Origin: Sipunculus nudus
Lineage: Eukaryota; Annelida; Sipuncula; Golfingiida; Sipunculidae
Length of the DNA: 64,000 nucleotides
Direction of reading: 5' to 3'
Assembly (NCBI GenBank): GCA_026874595.1
Contig: CM049311.1
Coordinates: forward strand, 56,177,953-56,241,952
Made by a program: the position numbers and the translations under genes
The notes under the pieces: generated by a model
The model's input: only the letters and a program-made list of their open reading frames with translations
What the model was told of the DNA's origin: nothing
Databases searched by the model: none
Part shown: in pieces, positions 51,151-63,253 of the stretch
Layout of the letters: every line of letters begins with the position of its first letter
Position numbering within the stretch: the stretch's first letter is position 1

Positions 51151-52139
51151 ACGGGCCGGGTATATACACTAACTTTTTTTCCGGTATTTTGCTATATCCC
51201 ATGTTTGTTTGCGTAAAAAGAGAGATTCGCCCCTTGCACTTCCTTTAAAGCCGCCCCTGGTTAAATCCTTGGGGGAAATATCAAATGCTAGTTTACTAGG
51301 GAAACTGTGATAAAGGGAGTAACATTCTCTGCAAATATAGAAATACTGTGTAAATGCATGGCTCATAGAATATAACCTAAAATCTGCAAATGCAAAAAAT
51401 GCAAATTGGTGGGATGGGTGGAGGATGTCGCTGAATATGAAACAAGATCGAGATTGTACGACCTAGTAGTCAATTCAGTATATATAAAGTTATGGGGGAA
51501 AAGAGACGGAAAAGGTTTTGGCCTAAATATAACGTATCTATTAAGCAAATGAAATATTTGACCTCTCGTTTGATATGAGTGCGTTCCAACCCCCGCAGTT
51601 AACACTGAAGCCTGTAACGAGTTTGTGTCTCCGTGGACATATGGCTCGTCCAGCAAAGAGTGAAAAGATAAGCCCCCTTGAAATAATCAAGTGTATCGTT
51701 AACACGTATAAGCAGAGTAGGCTCACAGATACCCGGTCTTATTGACAGTACTCAAAGAAACATTAAAATCAATATTATATTTCTAGGCCTTATGCAAATA
51801 ACTTGGCAAATAACAGAAATCTGGAGTGTGGTTTCGCACAGAGAGAGAAAGATGGTGTGAACAATGACAGTCGTGTACATTAAATACGTAGAACATTCAT
51901 TACCTAACGACCTGGTACATGTCTACAGACACGATAGCTGCTTTCACTTTCAGCCTTTCACTAATCCCAAACCTTTAACAGTCTAAATTGTAACATTTTT
52001 TTTGCTACTATAAATTAGTTTCAGCCACGTTTGACGAACTACAATATCGCGGACAATATGCGGACCACCGTATCGGGATATACCGATATCGATAATTTCT
52101 TGTATACGGTATACCCCAATAGTAAACCATTAAATGATG

Positions 52140-52175
52140 CAATATGAATTGTGGAGGGGAGCATATTTAGGGACA
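52140..52175. repeat. Isolated copy of the 36 bp unit
   Basis: CAATATGAATTGTGGAGGGG and following match the unit of the array at 51018-51150 over its full 36 bp, about 1 kb downstream with unrelated sequence between. Confidence 0.75.
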
Positions 52176-52776
52176 GTGTATAACTTTGTGATGTCTATTC
52201 CGATAATTTTTTTCCAGGTTCTCAGAATAAAAATCTTAATAATTTCGAGATCCTTAGACCAAGGAAGCAGCGCGATGAGGTTGTGAAATTTATGTCGCCA
52301 AAAGTGTTTAAACGAGCAAAATCATCTGGAAGAATTCTCAAATCAATTTTGAATGGGATTTGCAGATTTCCGCTCTAGACTTGGCATTCAGCAGCGGCTT
52401 CATTATCAGCAGCTAATGGGATATTTTGTGAGGCTGTCGAATGCAGACATGTAAATGAACACCCGAAAAACGAACAACAATAAATGAAACAAACTTTAAT
52501 TGCTTTTCTGTAAAACCGCATTGATTGTCGGCGATAATTAACAGAGAGCCGTACATTACATTTTTTATCAGCCACACCTGAAGTATTCGATTCGGATGAG
52601 AATGGCTAATTGTATATAAAAGCAGATCTTGTGCAAATTTCTGCCTCTTTTCTTTTTTGTTTCTTCGCTAAATCTCAATTACGTTTACATGTCAAATTAA
52701 CTAAGTAATAGTCACAGAAGAATAGTCACAGGTTACAGATTGCCATCAGATGTTTATTTTTTTTAAATTTTCAAAC

Positions 52777-52808
52777 TGTTACCCTGTTACCCTGTTACCC
52801 TGTTACCC
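52777..52808. repeat. 8 bp tandem repeat, 4 copies
   Basis: TGTTACCC repeated four times without error. Confidence 0.95.
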
Positions 52809-53408
52809 AGTCATCGCTCAGTCACTCTGCGATTGCAGACCTCTTTTTATGAATATTCATGAGAAGACAACCACTTCTTTTCGCTACTTATCTGGGTTCG
52901 ATCATTCGTGTTTTTATTTTCTATGTAGGTAGTAAATGTAAATTTAATCTACATGAACAGGACTACATAAGCTAAAATAACTGTAAATGACATCACTGAA
53001 GGTGCATTGTCGCAATTCTATAGAATTAGACATCTTTATATTGAATAAGTCGGGCTATAAATGAGATATTTTATGTTTCCTAAATCTTCAGCGGCACAAT
53101 ATAGCTGAATCAGAACCGCAGTTAAAATCGATTTTCATGGTTCCTTTATTACACGATATATAACGAGTTATGTAAAATCATTGAATATGTACAAAGAGGA
53201 GACTGGAAGAAGTTATATAAACATCACCAGTTTATCAAATCTGGCCGAGATATTTCATTTTTCATCACGTCGTAAAGTACTCGTACAAACGTGGCATTCT
53301 GTTTTTTTAAACAATTTCTGAGAACCAATCAATTTCGCCATCGTATTTTACCAAGTGGCAGATGCATAAAATATCGTTTTCAGCCTTAAAACCTGGTTAG
53401 CAATCAAC

Positions 53409-53427
53409 AAAAAAAAAAAAAAAAAAA
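53409..53427 (+). repeat. Poly-A tract
   Basis: Nineteen consecutive A. May be the tail of an old retroposed sequence or a simple run. Confidence 0.9.
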
Positions 53428-53907
53428 GGGAAAACCTTTTTCTGCTAGTAATCAGCTACTGCTCGTTCTTGACTCTTTTCATAAAACACATGGAACAAGC
53501 ACTTTTTCTAAGTTATCGTTTTTACATTACAAATAACAATATCGTGTATGATAAGACAAAATAACATATGATGGTGAAGCAGGCAGGAATTTTTCTTCGA
53601 ACTAGCATTGTCACTGATTTTTAAAAGTGTTTTGTTCAAATTAAATAAAAGTAAAACAATTACACTCAGCATAAAGACATGATGATATAAATTCTGCATC
53701 ATTCCTTGATGTATAGAGGAGCTGTTTCTTGTTTCAAAATTTTGACATAAATTTCATGCATAAAAGTGTTTCCATGTCTTTCATATTATGTGCTGTAGTT
53801 GCTGAAACATTTTGTTTCCTTCCATCCTTATTGAATTCTTCATCCTTCAGTAACCATGGAAACAATATATGTTTTTTCGATTTAAGTGTCATGTTTGATT
53901 TTTGTAG

Positions 53908-54110
53908 CTGTGTCCATGACTACCTGGATGTGTTCACGGTCTCCCTGGATGGAAACAAGCGCCTCCTCCGACGCTTGTGTGGGGGCGTGACACCGGCTCC
54001 AATTTTTACAGTCCACCAGAGGGTGGAGATTCTGTTTGTTGCCCATCGACTTCCTCGTGGGAGGCGGCGTTTCAAAGGTTTCCTGGGAAACTACGCCTTC
54101 GTCCACGAAC
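53908..54110 (+). CDS. CUB protein exon: second half of CUB domain 1
   Basis: This exon (203 bp) encodes the second half of CUB1. It starts with Cys3 in CVHDYLDVFTV, the standard C-x-x-D-Y-L-x-V strand whose Asp is a calcium ligand in calcium-binding CUB domains. Cys4 follows in LCGG, then a very basic loop (RLPRGRRR), then the closing strand FKGFLGNYAFV with the conserved G-F. The acceptor is GATTTTTGTAG (ending 53907), phase 2, completing a Ser codon with the exon at 29190. The donor is GAAC followed by GTAAGT, phase 1. The basic loop replaces the acidic S-D usual in this position, so the calcium site may be incomplete. Confidence 0.92.
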
Positions 54111-57100
54111 GTAAGTTGTTGTGCTTAATGCCACTTTCATTTCTACTCGAGACTAATGGAATATTGAATATTTTATTACAATGGTCGTCTTTTTTTGTAT
54201 CTTATCATCTGGTTCTTGTTCGCTGGAAGTCCCTTCATTATGATTCATTGAAATATGTTTTCATAAGGACGAATAGTATTAAACAATTATTACATGATTC
54301 TTGTAAAACCTTTCTTCCGTGGTCACTTTTCTAAAATACTAATTGAGAACTGTATTGCTTTTGATGAGAAATTGTAGCTCTGTATGTAAATGCAAATGCG
54401 ACCTTGTAAAAAATTAAAATGCCTATAGGAACATGGGAGTACTCTCGAGATCTATATATGACACACGGCCATCGGCCTGTAAGCAAACCGTGACTGTAAC
54501 AGACTCAGTAGGCAATGATAATTGGGCTGGTAAGCCTACTTGAGTCATGATAAATGCAATATCGAGGAATGCATTGCAGTGGTGTTCTATCATATTGCAT
54601 TTATATTGTGGTAAACAGCAAATTGGTAAACATTATGCTACGAATGATGAATAAACACAAGACAATACTTGTGAAATCACAACCTAAACTCCGCTTCTAT
54701 GGTTACGAGTCATTTCGTGTATAGCTGACTGCGTCCAGTGCGAGCCATGCCTGCATTCATGCGGTCAGAAATTCAACAAACATGCCGAAGGGTTTATTAA
54801 TATGCTGAGTTAAAACGGAACCTTTCTCGCTCATATTTGGTGTTGTTAGAAAGTATATTAAAATGCTGAAGATTAGTCTGGTTTATGTCAATTGATAGTG
54901 TACCTGTAGGCCATTAGGTGTTTTCAAAAATGACCAAAATATCGCATCCTCATTTGGCCTAATAATGCGTTCCTCAGACCTAGATGTAAAGGCACTCTTA
55001 CAGCAAGTAAACCGGTCGTAATGTGAGAGGGCCGATATGGCGTTTCCTCTTAGGGTCCAAGCAGAAGCGTGGTTTCTGGCTACACTAGATCATGTGGGCT
55101 CCTGTCATAGTCCATTTGAATAATGCTGATTACTTCAACCCGGTTCACCCTACCGGTATACAATATGACCACCTACTAATCCCTTGGATATTCATGATTT
55201 TGATAAAGTAAAACTAGATCCATATTGTGCTTTTTTGTATTATTAAATGTAAGAAAACATCTTTTAATTTCTTTTATGAACCCTTTGAAAATAGCTATTG
55301 ACCCTTTAGAACCCTTTAGGCCTCTCCAAAATTATGACTTGAGCTACCCAAACGTCAATACTACTTATATATCTTATGTAATTTAAAACCTATAAAAGGG
55401 ATCCAATCACCTATAAAGCATGTTTTAAAAACACAAAAAAAAACCAGCTTCTTCCCTTTGAAATAAACCTATAACTGCCAAAATATTGCCTTGAAACCGT
55501 TTGCTTACTCCTGTAAAGGAGGGTTAAAAACGGTGGATCAGGAGCGATCACAGGTGTCAACATAAACACAGCTTGAGTGCATCGCCCCGGCACAGCACGT
55601 GTCAATCATGAGATGCCCTGGCTGACCTGGCTGAAACAATGTAATACAAGTTCCAGCTGGCTGAAACACTACGTGTTGCAACTCACAATCGGACCTCCCG
55701 TCACGCGGCCTTGTTATGGTAAACAGAAAAACGTAGTGTTTACCAACACGCAAAGCCATAACAAGGTGTAAAACAGCCGTATGCGAGGTACTGAGACTAT
55801 GTGCTGGGATGGTTTTGCTGGGAAATTTTGTAAAAAGCAAAACTGAACTGATAGTGTGAAAGAATAGGCATAACATTTCTCCTGATTGTGTCCCTATAAG
55901 AGGATTGGGTCCATTTTCATCCTCAATGATCTCTGAAAACGCGTTGTAGAGGACACTGTGTTTTATCTCATTTTAAAGGTTTTTGTTCTCACAGTGACCT
56001 CGACGATATGAGATAAAAATAATGTACACATCATTTTGAGTTATTTTTGCGTGGTTTTAAAATTGCGTTACCTTCGGAAAAAGCCGAACTGTCTTCGGAA
56101 AACACCGAAATGCCTCCGTGCTCGCTTGGTGATCTACAAAACACAAGCAGGCGTGTTACATAATCGCAGGATTAAGGTCTGTTGTGCATATGAATTACTC
56201 CCTGCTGTCAATGAAGGATTAAAGCATATTCGGCCTGACATTTGACCTAGTCACTGGACCACTTGCATTGTCAGTAAATATGAAAAACATGAGACTCTTG
56301 ATTCAGAAAAAAAGAGGGGTCCAATTCAGATGGATTAATGACAAAACCATATAAAAGTTCACAGAGGGAGTGAAAAGGGAGTGGAGGGGGTCCTGAGTGC
56401 ATAAGTGTATATTTATACACGAAGGATATAGTTGCTGTATATTTTTGATCATTAACATCAATTAAGTTGTTCCATATTGGCTTAAATAGGCTATTTTCGA
56501 TTTTGAAGAGACAATGAGCAAGTGTTCTCAGCTAAATGAAGAGACATTGATGTGGGCGATGGATGTGATGATTTCATGACCGAAGGCTCTAAAAGGCGTA
56601 GCGTAAACATGTAGCAGGGGATATCTCGTGGAGAGAGAAAGAATATTATATATACATATATGATTCATAGTAGAAGTTCCCTCAAGAAATCCTAATAATT
56701 AACCACGTTGGTGGATCGTTTGTTATGCTTCCTTAGTGTCACGCTGCCTGTCATTTCGGACCCCTCAACCAAAATCATAGCTTACCACTAACCCTTTTAC
56801 ATCAAGACTTAGGTTTGAAGATTATGCCTGGAACGAAAACTACATGCCATGGTCGGGTTTAGAGCGGCAACTCCCCTTCTGAACCCTCTTAGTGGCTTAC
56901 CGCATTTTTAATCTTGGGGCTGGTCTCAATGATTTTAAATTCAAGCTCAACTCTCATGTTTTTTTTTCTGCCACTGATGATTGTAAAATGAGATTATTTT
57001 ATATTTGGATTATTGTTAAGACTGAGACGTTTAACTACTTGAAAAAAATATACTGAAATACGAAAGAATTTTAGAAACCTATAAGTTTATTAACATGGGT

Positions 57101-58211
57101 AATGTACAGTAACCATGCCAACTATATATGTCCGGTAGTTTGGTATAAAATTCTCATTATCTGTGGAAAATGCTAACCACTTGAGGAACAAAACAGCCGA
57201 CATAACAAGACAAAATGTGTACATTTCTAGTAGTATTTGTATAAAAACCTTGGTTATTGGTAAAGAAAACAATCCGATTTTAGGACGTTAATATAGATTT
57301 TTTTTGAGTTTGTTACTTAGGAAACGAGGAATAAGACCTTTGCATTTCGAAAAAAAAAATGAAAGTAAAAATTAAAATTAATAACGTCAGACATGCAACA
57401 CGAAGGATAAGTTTGTTTACAATAAAACTTAGTGTATTATTGTGTGGTTTGAAGTAGCAAAACACAACGTAAACCTGATAAGCGAAAAAACAAATCCTAT
57501 TTCCAGACACATGGGTAAAACATGAATTGTCTCAACCTGAGGGATATGGTGACAACGTGAAAATCGACTGAACGACGAAGTGACACGCCTGTGTGTCGTA
57601 ACGCTAGAGAGTCGAGGTGTAGAAATACAGTTTTTTTAAAACCGTCGTGCACTGCGGCCCTGACGGCGTAAATGTCATAGCTGCCTTGCGAAAATTAAAC
57701 AGAAACGGAACGCATGAAATACCTAAAGCAACGTTCGCTCCATGCACGAACACTGATTTATCAGAACTGTTAGTTAAGGTTAAACAGTTTGTATGGTTTA
57801 ATAAAAATTCAAATCATTTTCATTTATTTTGTAAATTTTGATTTTAAAAATTCAGCGGGCTTGCAGCTAAGCATGTGTATCGAGATCCAGTACAGTGAAC
57901 GCAGCGAGACAATCGCCGTGCAAAACTCGTCGTTTTGCCTCGACAGTCAGAAACTGCGCTGAAAGCAGTATACGATGAGTCACCCTGCCTGTTCTTCAAA
58001 ATGTACATTAAAACTTTTTTACACATACGTTCTGTCTCCATGAGTTCTTTGATTGTCCTTCAGTTTTAACATGAAATCATGATCGTCAAGGTATAAGTTG
58101 CAGTAGTTGCAGAACAAATTTACTATCACATTAAAAAGGAACGCATTCACGTTATTTGCTTCCAGTATAATGCGCGCTTCAGGGAATATACGCTAATTTA
58201 CCTGAACGCAT

Positions 58212-58215
<4 letters not shown>

Positions 58216-58249
<34 letters not shown>
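58216..58249 (+). repeat. Poly-A tract of 34
   Basis: Thirty-four consecutive A. Long enough to suggest a young homopolymer or retroposon tail, although no clear SINE or LINE body precedes it. Confidence 0.95.
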
Positions 58250-58250
<1 letters not shown>

Positions 58251-59954
58251 AGCGTTTCTTCTATTCTGCTCCTCTTTTCTTTTATTGAGGATACTGTAAC
58301 CAATATATTTGCCCCGAGATTATATTGTGATGCTGAATACCTATTGTGTAAGTTATAAAGATTCCGGTATGCGGTTTGTCATCTAAGCTATACCCAAATG
58401 CATTGGTGTCCTCGTTTTCGGGCCCGTGGCGGGGAATGGTGGCCCGGGAATCAGGATAATTATACGTCGGATAATTTAAGACTTGACATAGTGAAATCAG
58501 CATTATCATTTCATTAAAGGGATAATTTTATTTAAATTGAAATGTAAGAAAGTGAGGGTTGTTTTGTAAAAAATCCTCTGGCACAGCGTTATTGCCTCCT
58601 GCAAATGAATGTAGCCTGCTGTACCAGACACACAGGGATCGTATTAGGAACAAGACACCATTTGTGTCGATACCGATGACAGGTTGACAATGGGCTACAA
58701 TTTATGTATGTAATAACATCCTTATCCTGACCTTTAAGGCGTACATGGTTTTAACGTGATCCATTCGATCACAAGATGTGTCTCTTCACACAGATCACGA
58801 TCTCTGTTACAAGAAGCCTAGGTAAAACTACGATGAGGGCCCAGGTGATTTGGGATGCTATTAGAGAACTAATTTCGACAGACGGCTGGGAGCCGACGGG
58901 TCCTAATATTATCCCGACAGGACGGAGACTCTAAATTAACCGACCATTGACCTGAGCGGACCAGACAGCTATGTTGAAGATACGTGCTTCCCTGATAACC
59001 CAGAGCACCGACCAACATGACACGAACCCTATGGCGCACCAAATCATTTTTCATGAATAATAAATTGTCAGTATGTTATTTGATAAACATACCAGACTGA
59101 TAATTAATTTTCTTCAATTTTGTGTGCGTACCTTAATCTATCTTTAACTGACGCGCTACTTATTCTTTGCCAGTGCCTTTTTTTCAATTTGCTAAAGATA
59201 AACCGGAAAAACAAGTATATATTCAACAACAATATACAATGTGGCCAGACCGTTCATTGCTTCGTACACGTAAGGAAGAATGTTTAACCGAGTGCGACAC
59301 TCACCACCGGTAGCTAGTACATTTGTTTCAATAGACGCTAGAGGTTTGTTATTTATAATTTTCCAGGCGAAGAATGTCAAGTCGGTTATATCACTTCCGC
59401 TAGTGCCAAGAAGACTGACCACAGTCAGTGCCATGCATGTTTTTAATTGACAGAGATCGTTTAAGGGAAGCTTTGCAGATATAGTGTGGTATAGAGACAT
59501 ATCCATACACCAACAGATGTGTCCTCTTCGGTTTAATATATGGCAATGTGTGCTGTGAACATCGTATTTTATTATTTTTTAGCAAAGGGTAATTTTTGGT
59601 GGTACATGGCCCCTGGCTAGAGAACTGTGGGGTGACGTACTGCAGGTGTGTAAACTGTTGTTTGCAACGAAAACAAGTAATTTAATCTGACAAAATCAAG
59701 GAAACCTAGTTAACAAGAAGAAATTGTTATCGGGTTCCTCTATATTTGATCCGGAATTCCTTGTTACACGTTTCAGAGAAATGAAAGATCTCGGTGAAAC
59801 AAGAGTTCAACTAATATAATATTTTAATTGGCACATCCCCTTAAATTAGACTTGTCAGTGGATACCAAACATGGTGCTATTCATTACCAGTGAATTTTTT
59901 TTTGTGCAATTGAATATTTGCCTTGGTGAAAAATGACAGGGGTCCAGCACACCA

Positions 59955-60998
59955 TTGCCTAAAAGTAGGACGAAAAACAGGACTGGAATATAGGAAAAGT
60001 AGGACAAAAGTAGGAAAACAGAAGGAAAAAGTAAGGCAAAAGTAGAACAAAGGAGGACAAAAGTGGGAATCATGTAGGACTAAAACCATACGTAACAGCT
60101 TACTTCATACTTATTCTCGATAAACAAATTTTAAATTCATAAGTGATATTACTGAGTAAACATCTATTAAATACATTATATGTGGCGCTCAGTTTGTACC
60201 TGCAGTCCTAAGATCACATGGTGCTCAAGAGTACAAATAATGGTTTACTTATAATAACATGAGGACAATTTCACAGTAATTCGCAGCGTTGTGGCCCTGC
60301 ATGTTAAGCCTAGGTCACAAACAACCTACGATGTGGACTGTCGTACGATTTAAGTATGGCTACGACAGATGGAACCGTCGTAGGTTTCGGAGAGTTTTTT
60401 TATTTTAATTTCGTGGAAGCGTTCACGTATAAATATATGTTGTACGACAGTCGTGGGAAAATTGGTTAGGGCTGTCTGTGTCTTATCGTACGCACTTCAT
60501 ACGACATTCGTATGAGGTCCCTACGATGGTCGTAATAGACTTATAGTCCTGAGACAAATGAATGACCTACAACGGTGGTGCATTCGTAGATCCGTCATAG
60601 GTAAAACGTGCGGCAATCGTCGCAATAGGCTGTCGTAGTAAAGTGGTAGGGCCACAGATAACCAAAAAATCGTACGAAAGTTGTAGGTTATCGAACACAG
60701 TCAGTTACAAGATCGGCCGGACTGAAAGAATTACCTACGATGCTGAAAAAGTTTGAACATGTTAAAAATTCTACAATTATGGTCCACGACAGCTTTTTTC
60801 GTCGCAGAACACCTGAATTGCGTATGACACACCCACGATTATCCTAGAAACTTCCCCAATTTCCTGTGGTAGACCTGTCCTCTGTGTGTTGTGCGATGTG
60901 TGTGACTTTGGCTTTAAAATAAAAAAAAAAGGAAAAAGTTGGAATTTTCAAGAAAAGTAGGAAAACTAGGACTTGGACAAAAAAGGAAGAAACATTGG
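59955..60998. repeat. Purine-rich AAAAGTAGGAC repeat split by a mobile element
   Basis: Words AAAAGTAGGAC, AAAGTAGGAAAA and ACAAAAGTGGGA recur over 59955-60085. The same vocabulary (GAAAAGTAGGAAAACTAGGAC) returns at 60918-60998, directly right of the inverted-repeat element at 60307-60913. Either one longer repeat was split by insertion, or two copies flank it. Confidence 0.5.
60307..60913. mobile_element. Harbinger-like inverted-repeat element, 607 bp
   Basis: The left end AGCCTAGGTCACA (60307) and the right end TGTGACTTTGGCT (to 60913) are inverse copies with two mismatches. TTA stands on both sides (60304-60306 and 60914-60916), giving a 3 bp target duplication. The interior carries repeated CTACGA and TCGTACGA words in both orientations. 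The ends match those of the 4555-5106 element (AGCCTCGGTCACA), so both belong to one family or two close subfamilies. No transposase frame. Confidence 0.75.
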
Positions 60999-61118
60999 AT
61001 CCCTTGAAAGCCTAAATATGATTCAAGTAATTCGGGATTGCTTGACATGGCCAGTCATTGGTGGTAGCAGTATGCATTAACACATGTATAACTCTTATTG
61101 CCTCTGTTTGTGTTTTAG

Positions 61119-61304
61119 GATGGCAGCCTTTCCCTTCTCCTCCTTCCTGCGGCTCGACATATGTAACCGGAGATGGGGGTGTTCTAGATTCCCCTGGGTA
61201 CCCTAAGCCCTACCCTCGGAATGTAGACTGTACCTGGACGATACGAACACAGCTAAAACGAAGAATACTGTTATACTTCCACAGCTTGGATCTCAGCCCG
61301 AGAG
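61119..61304 (+). CDS. CUB protein exon: linker and first half of CUB domain 2
   Basis: This exon (186 bp) encodes a proline-rich linker (WQPFPSPPS), then the first half of CUB2. Cys1 lies in CGSTY, followed by GGVLDSPGYPKPYP, Cys2 in DCTWTIRT, and the strand RRILLYFHSLDLSP. The acceptor is TGTTTTAG (ending 61118), phase 1, matching the donor at 54110. The donor AGAG followed by GTAAGA is phase 1. CUB2 is closer to the textbook CUB consensus than CUB1 in this half. Position in the gene: C-terminal to CUB1 with a linker of about 10 residues, so the two domains probably pack closely. Confidence 0.93.
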
Positions 61305-62045
61305 GTAAGATTTACCGGTTTTGTTCCAAGATTTTTACTTTTTAAACCCAGGAATTAACATCCTAATAAAAGGTTCACAACACCAGAAAAGGTGATAAGC
61401 CTTAAACTTCTGCTAAAAACACTGATAAAAATAGTTTCTTATATACAGGAGGTTTCAACTAAACCGGAAAAAACCTCTAGATCCGCCCCTGGATTTTCAT
61501 ACTTACAACTGTCCGATAAAATTTAAAGAGGAAAGTTGCTTGTTTGAATATACGTAAAATCGGTATCGGAAAAAGGAGTTCTGACCTTATAAAAAGACTT
61601 GAATGTGGATATAAGGCTGAATATTTTATATGTGTTTGTAGAGTTAACAATTTGCATGGACGTTCACAGATATACCACAGACAAAAACCAATATATTTCT
61701 ATAAATGACATATTTTTAAAGTAGCTTTAAACAAAGATCTTCGTCAGTAAAAAAAGAAGGCTGTGCACCTGGTCGTTTTTCATCTACCATGACTAAGCCG
61801 GTTTTATGATTATTAACATCTGGTTGTGTAGTAGGTGTCGCTGCTTACGGTTAGTTGATGAAATATACCATTATTACATGAGATACAGGTGGTAAAGTGA
61901 GTGCGTTATTTATTTATCGCCTCGCCATGTATTTCACATTTTCCAAATGGGCACTACTTTGCTGGGCTATATGAAAAAAGTAAGTCTAAGAGACGAACCT
62001 TGTAACATACCTACAACAATATGTCTCTGTCTTCTCCTGCTATAG
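61305..62045 (+). other. 741 bp intron with a MITE end remnant
   Basis: Phase 1 intron, GTAAGA to CTGCTATAG. CTCTAGATCCGCCCCTGG at 61475-61492 matches the end of the GGATCC-type MITE family. Otherwise AT-rich. Confidence 0.85.
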
Positions 62046-62184
62046 GATGTAGTGACGGTAACGTCAGTATCTACAACGGATTCGCCGGATCAGAGGAACA
62101 ACCGGCAGACTTCGTGTGTGGTCAGCTGGAGAACTACAGAGCCATCAGACAGTTTGTATCCACCGGCCATCGAATTAGCATCAG
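62046..62184 (+). CDS. CUB protein exon: middle of CUB domain 2
   Basis: This exon (139 bp) starts with the third CUB2 cysteine in GCSDGNVSIYNG, equivalent to the C-x-x-D-Y-L-x-V-x-D-G strand but with G-N where D-Y is usual. It continues to Cys4 in FVCGQL, and ends in the strand HRISIR. NVS is a possible N-glycosylation site. The acceptor CTATAG (ending 62045) is phase 1 with a C/T-rich tract before it. The donor is CAG followed by GTCATT, a weak donor, phase 2. The intron before this exon sits at the same place, just before Cys3, as the giant intron in CUB1. Confidence 0.88.
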
Positions 62185-63060
62185 GTCATTTATCTTTTTA
62201 ATGACGCATAAAATTATATCATGATTCTTTCATCAGAACAACAGTTATCGGCTTAATTACATCAAAGCAAGATGTATGTGTTGTCTACGACTACATGGTG
62301 CCCCCGCTAGGATCCTCCAATTTGACCTAACCACCACAACCCTTGTGCTCCGCTACTTGGACTAATTATGCTAAAAAACCCCAAAAAATGCTTCTACACA
62401 GAAGACGTTCAATTTCTATGATTGCGAGAGCTGTTTAAATGACAATAGTGACGTTACAAAGGTCGGTTCCGTATGACGTCACATTAAATGACATCATCAG
62501 CTGGAATTGCTATATCTTTTTTCTCCAGTGATTGATATATCGCAATCATGTGAAATGTTTTATCAAATTTTGGATTATTTGTCATATACATATTCAGTGC
62601 AAGATGAGACATTATTATTCACTCGGCAGTCGGTGGAATTATTCCTGCAACCTTTGGCCATGAACATTTTATACCGTCTCCTTTGTATAAAAAATATCCC
62701 GGGAACACATGCGAGTACTAGTACAGACTACACCGAACCACCCTTTCTCTGTCGCCACAATCTTTTTTTAAGGATTTCCTACCAAATTTTACGGTTTGGA
62801 ACCCCCCCCCCCCCCTTTCAGGACCTGGGGACCTTTTTTAGGAGTTTTAGGAATCCTCCTGGGTTGGAACCCCCCCCCCCCCTTTCTTAAATTCTGGATC
62901 CTCCCCTGAAAACATAATACCTTCCTGTCGGAGGTATAATTACCTTACAAAGATAATGCATCTCATTCTGACACTTGATACATATTAGGTCATGTGTTCT
63001 GATACAGGTCAGCCCGTCATGTGAACGTTTTGTTGATGATGCTGAATCTTCTCATTACAG
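62185..63060 (+). other. 876 bp intron with C-rich MITE remnants
   Basis: Phase 2 intron, GTCATT to TCTCATTACAG. Two poly-C runs with CCTGGGG and GGATCC words at 62800-62900 are decayed GGATCC-type MITE ends. An open frame over 62507-62890 reads through them and is not a gene. Confidence 0.85.
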
Positions 63061-63149
63061 ATTCCGAGCTGGGTCTCACCGTTCAGGGAAAGGCTTCCAG
63101 ATTGTTTGGGCCGCCATAAGTAGTAGCGGTCACAGCTTATACACCAAAG
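63061..63149 (+). CDS. CUB protein exon: end of CUB domain 2
   Basis: This exon (89 bp) encodes the last strands of CUB2: FRAGSHRSGKGFQIVWAAI, matching the consensus F-x-S-D-x-S-x-x-x-G-F-x-a-x-y, with A-G in place of S-D. About ten further residues (SSSGHSLYTK) follow. The acceptor TCTTCTCATTACAG (ending 63060), phase 2, completes an Arg codon with the previous exon. The donor AAAG followed by GTGGGC is phase 1. Any third domain, transmembrane segment or C-terminus lies to the right, mostly outside the window. Confidence 0.88.
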
Positions 63150-63253
63150 GTGGGCACGTACAGTCTGAACACGTGTGTTATATAGCTACAGCATGAGACC
63201 GGTAGTGCATGGCCTATCCGGTTACCGTGTCCTGTTTCTCGTCCTAACAGCCA

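Larger units (their letters stand above)
54111..61118 (+). other. 7.0 kb intron between CUB1 and CUB2
   Basis: The phase 1 intron starts GTAAGT and ends TGTTTTAG. No gene is recognised inside. It holds poly-A (58216-58249), a purine-rich AAAAGTAGGAC repeat (59955-60085 and 60918-60998) and the element at 60307-60913. Between 54111 and 58215, and between 58250 and 59950, I see only AT-rich DNA with GC-richer patches near 57540-57730 and 58860-59050. Confidence 0.85.

Noticed and set aside
52860-52910. GGGTTCGATCATTCG resembling a tRNA B box
   Set aside because: No A box at the right distance upstream and no tRNA stems.
54113-54334. Extension of the CUB1 exon to the stop at 54334
   Set aside because: A consensus GTAAGT at 54111 ends the domain exactly, and the sequence beyond turns AT-rich and non-CUB.
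62507-62890. 127-codon + strand open frame with proline runs
   Set aside because: Intronic, reading through poly-C MITE remnants.
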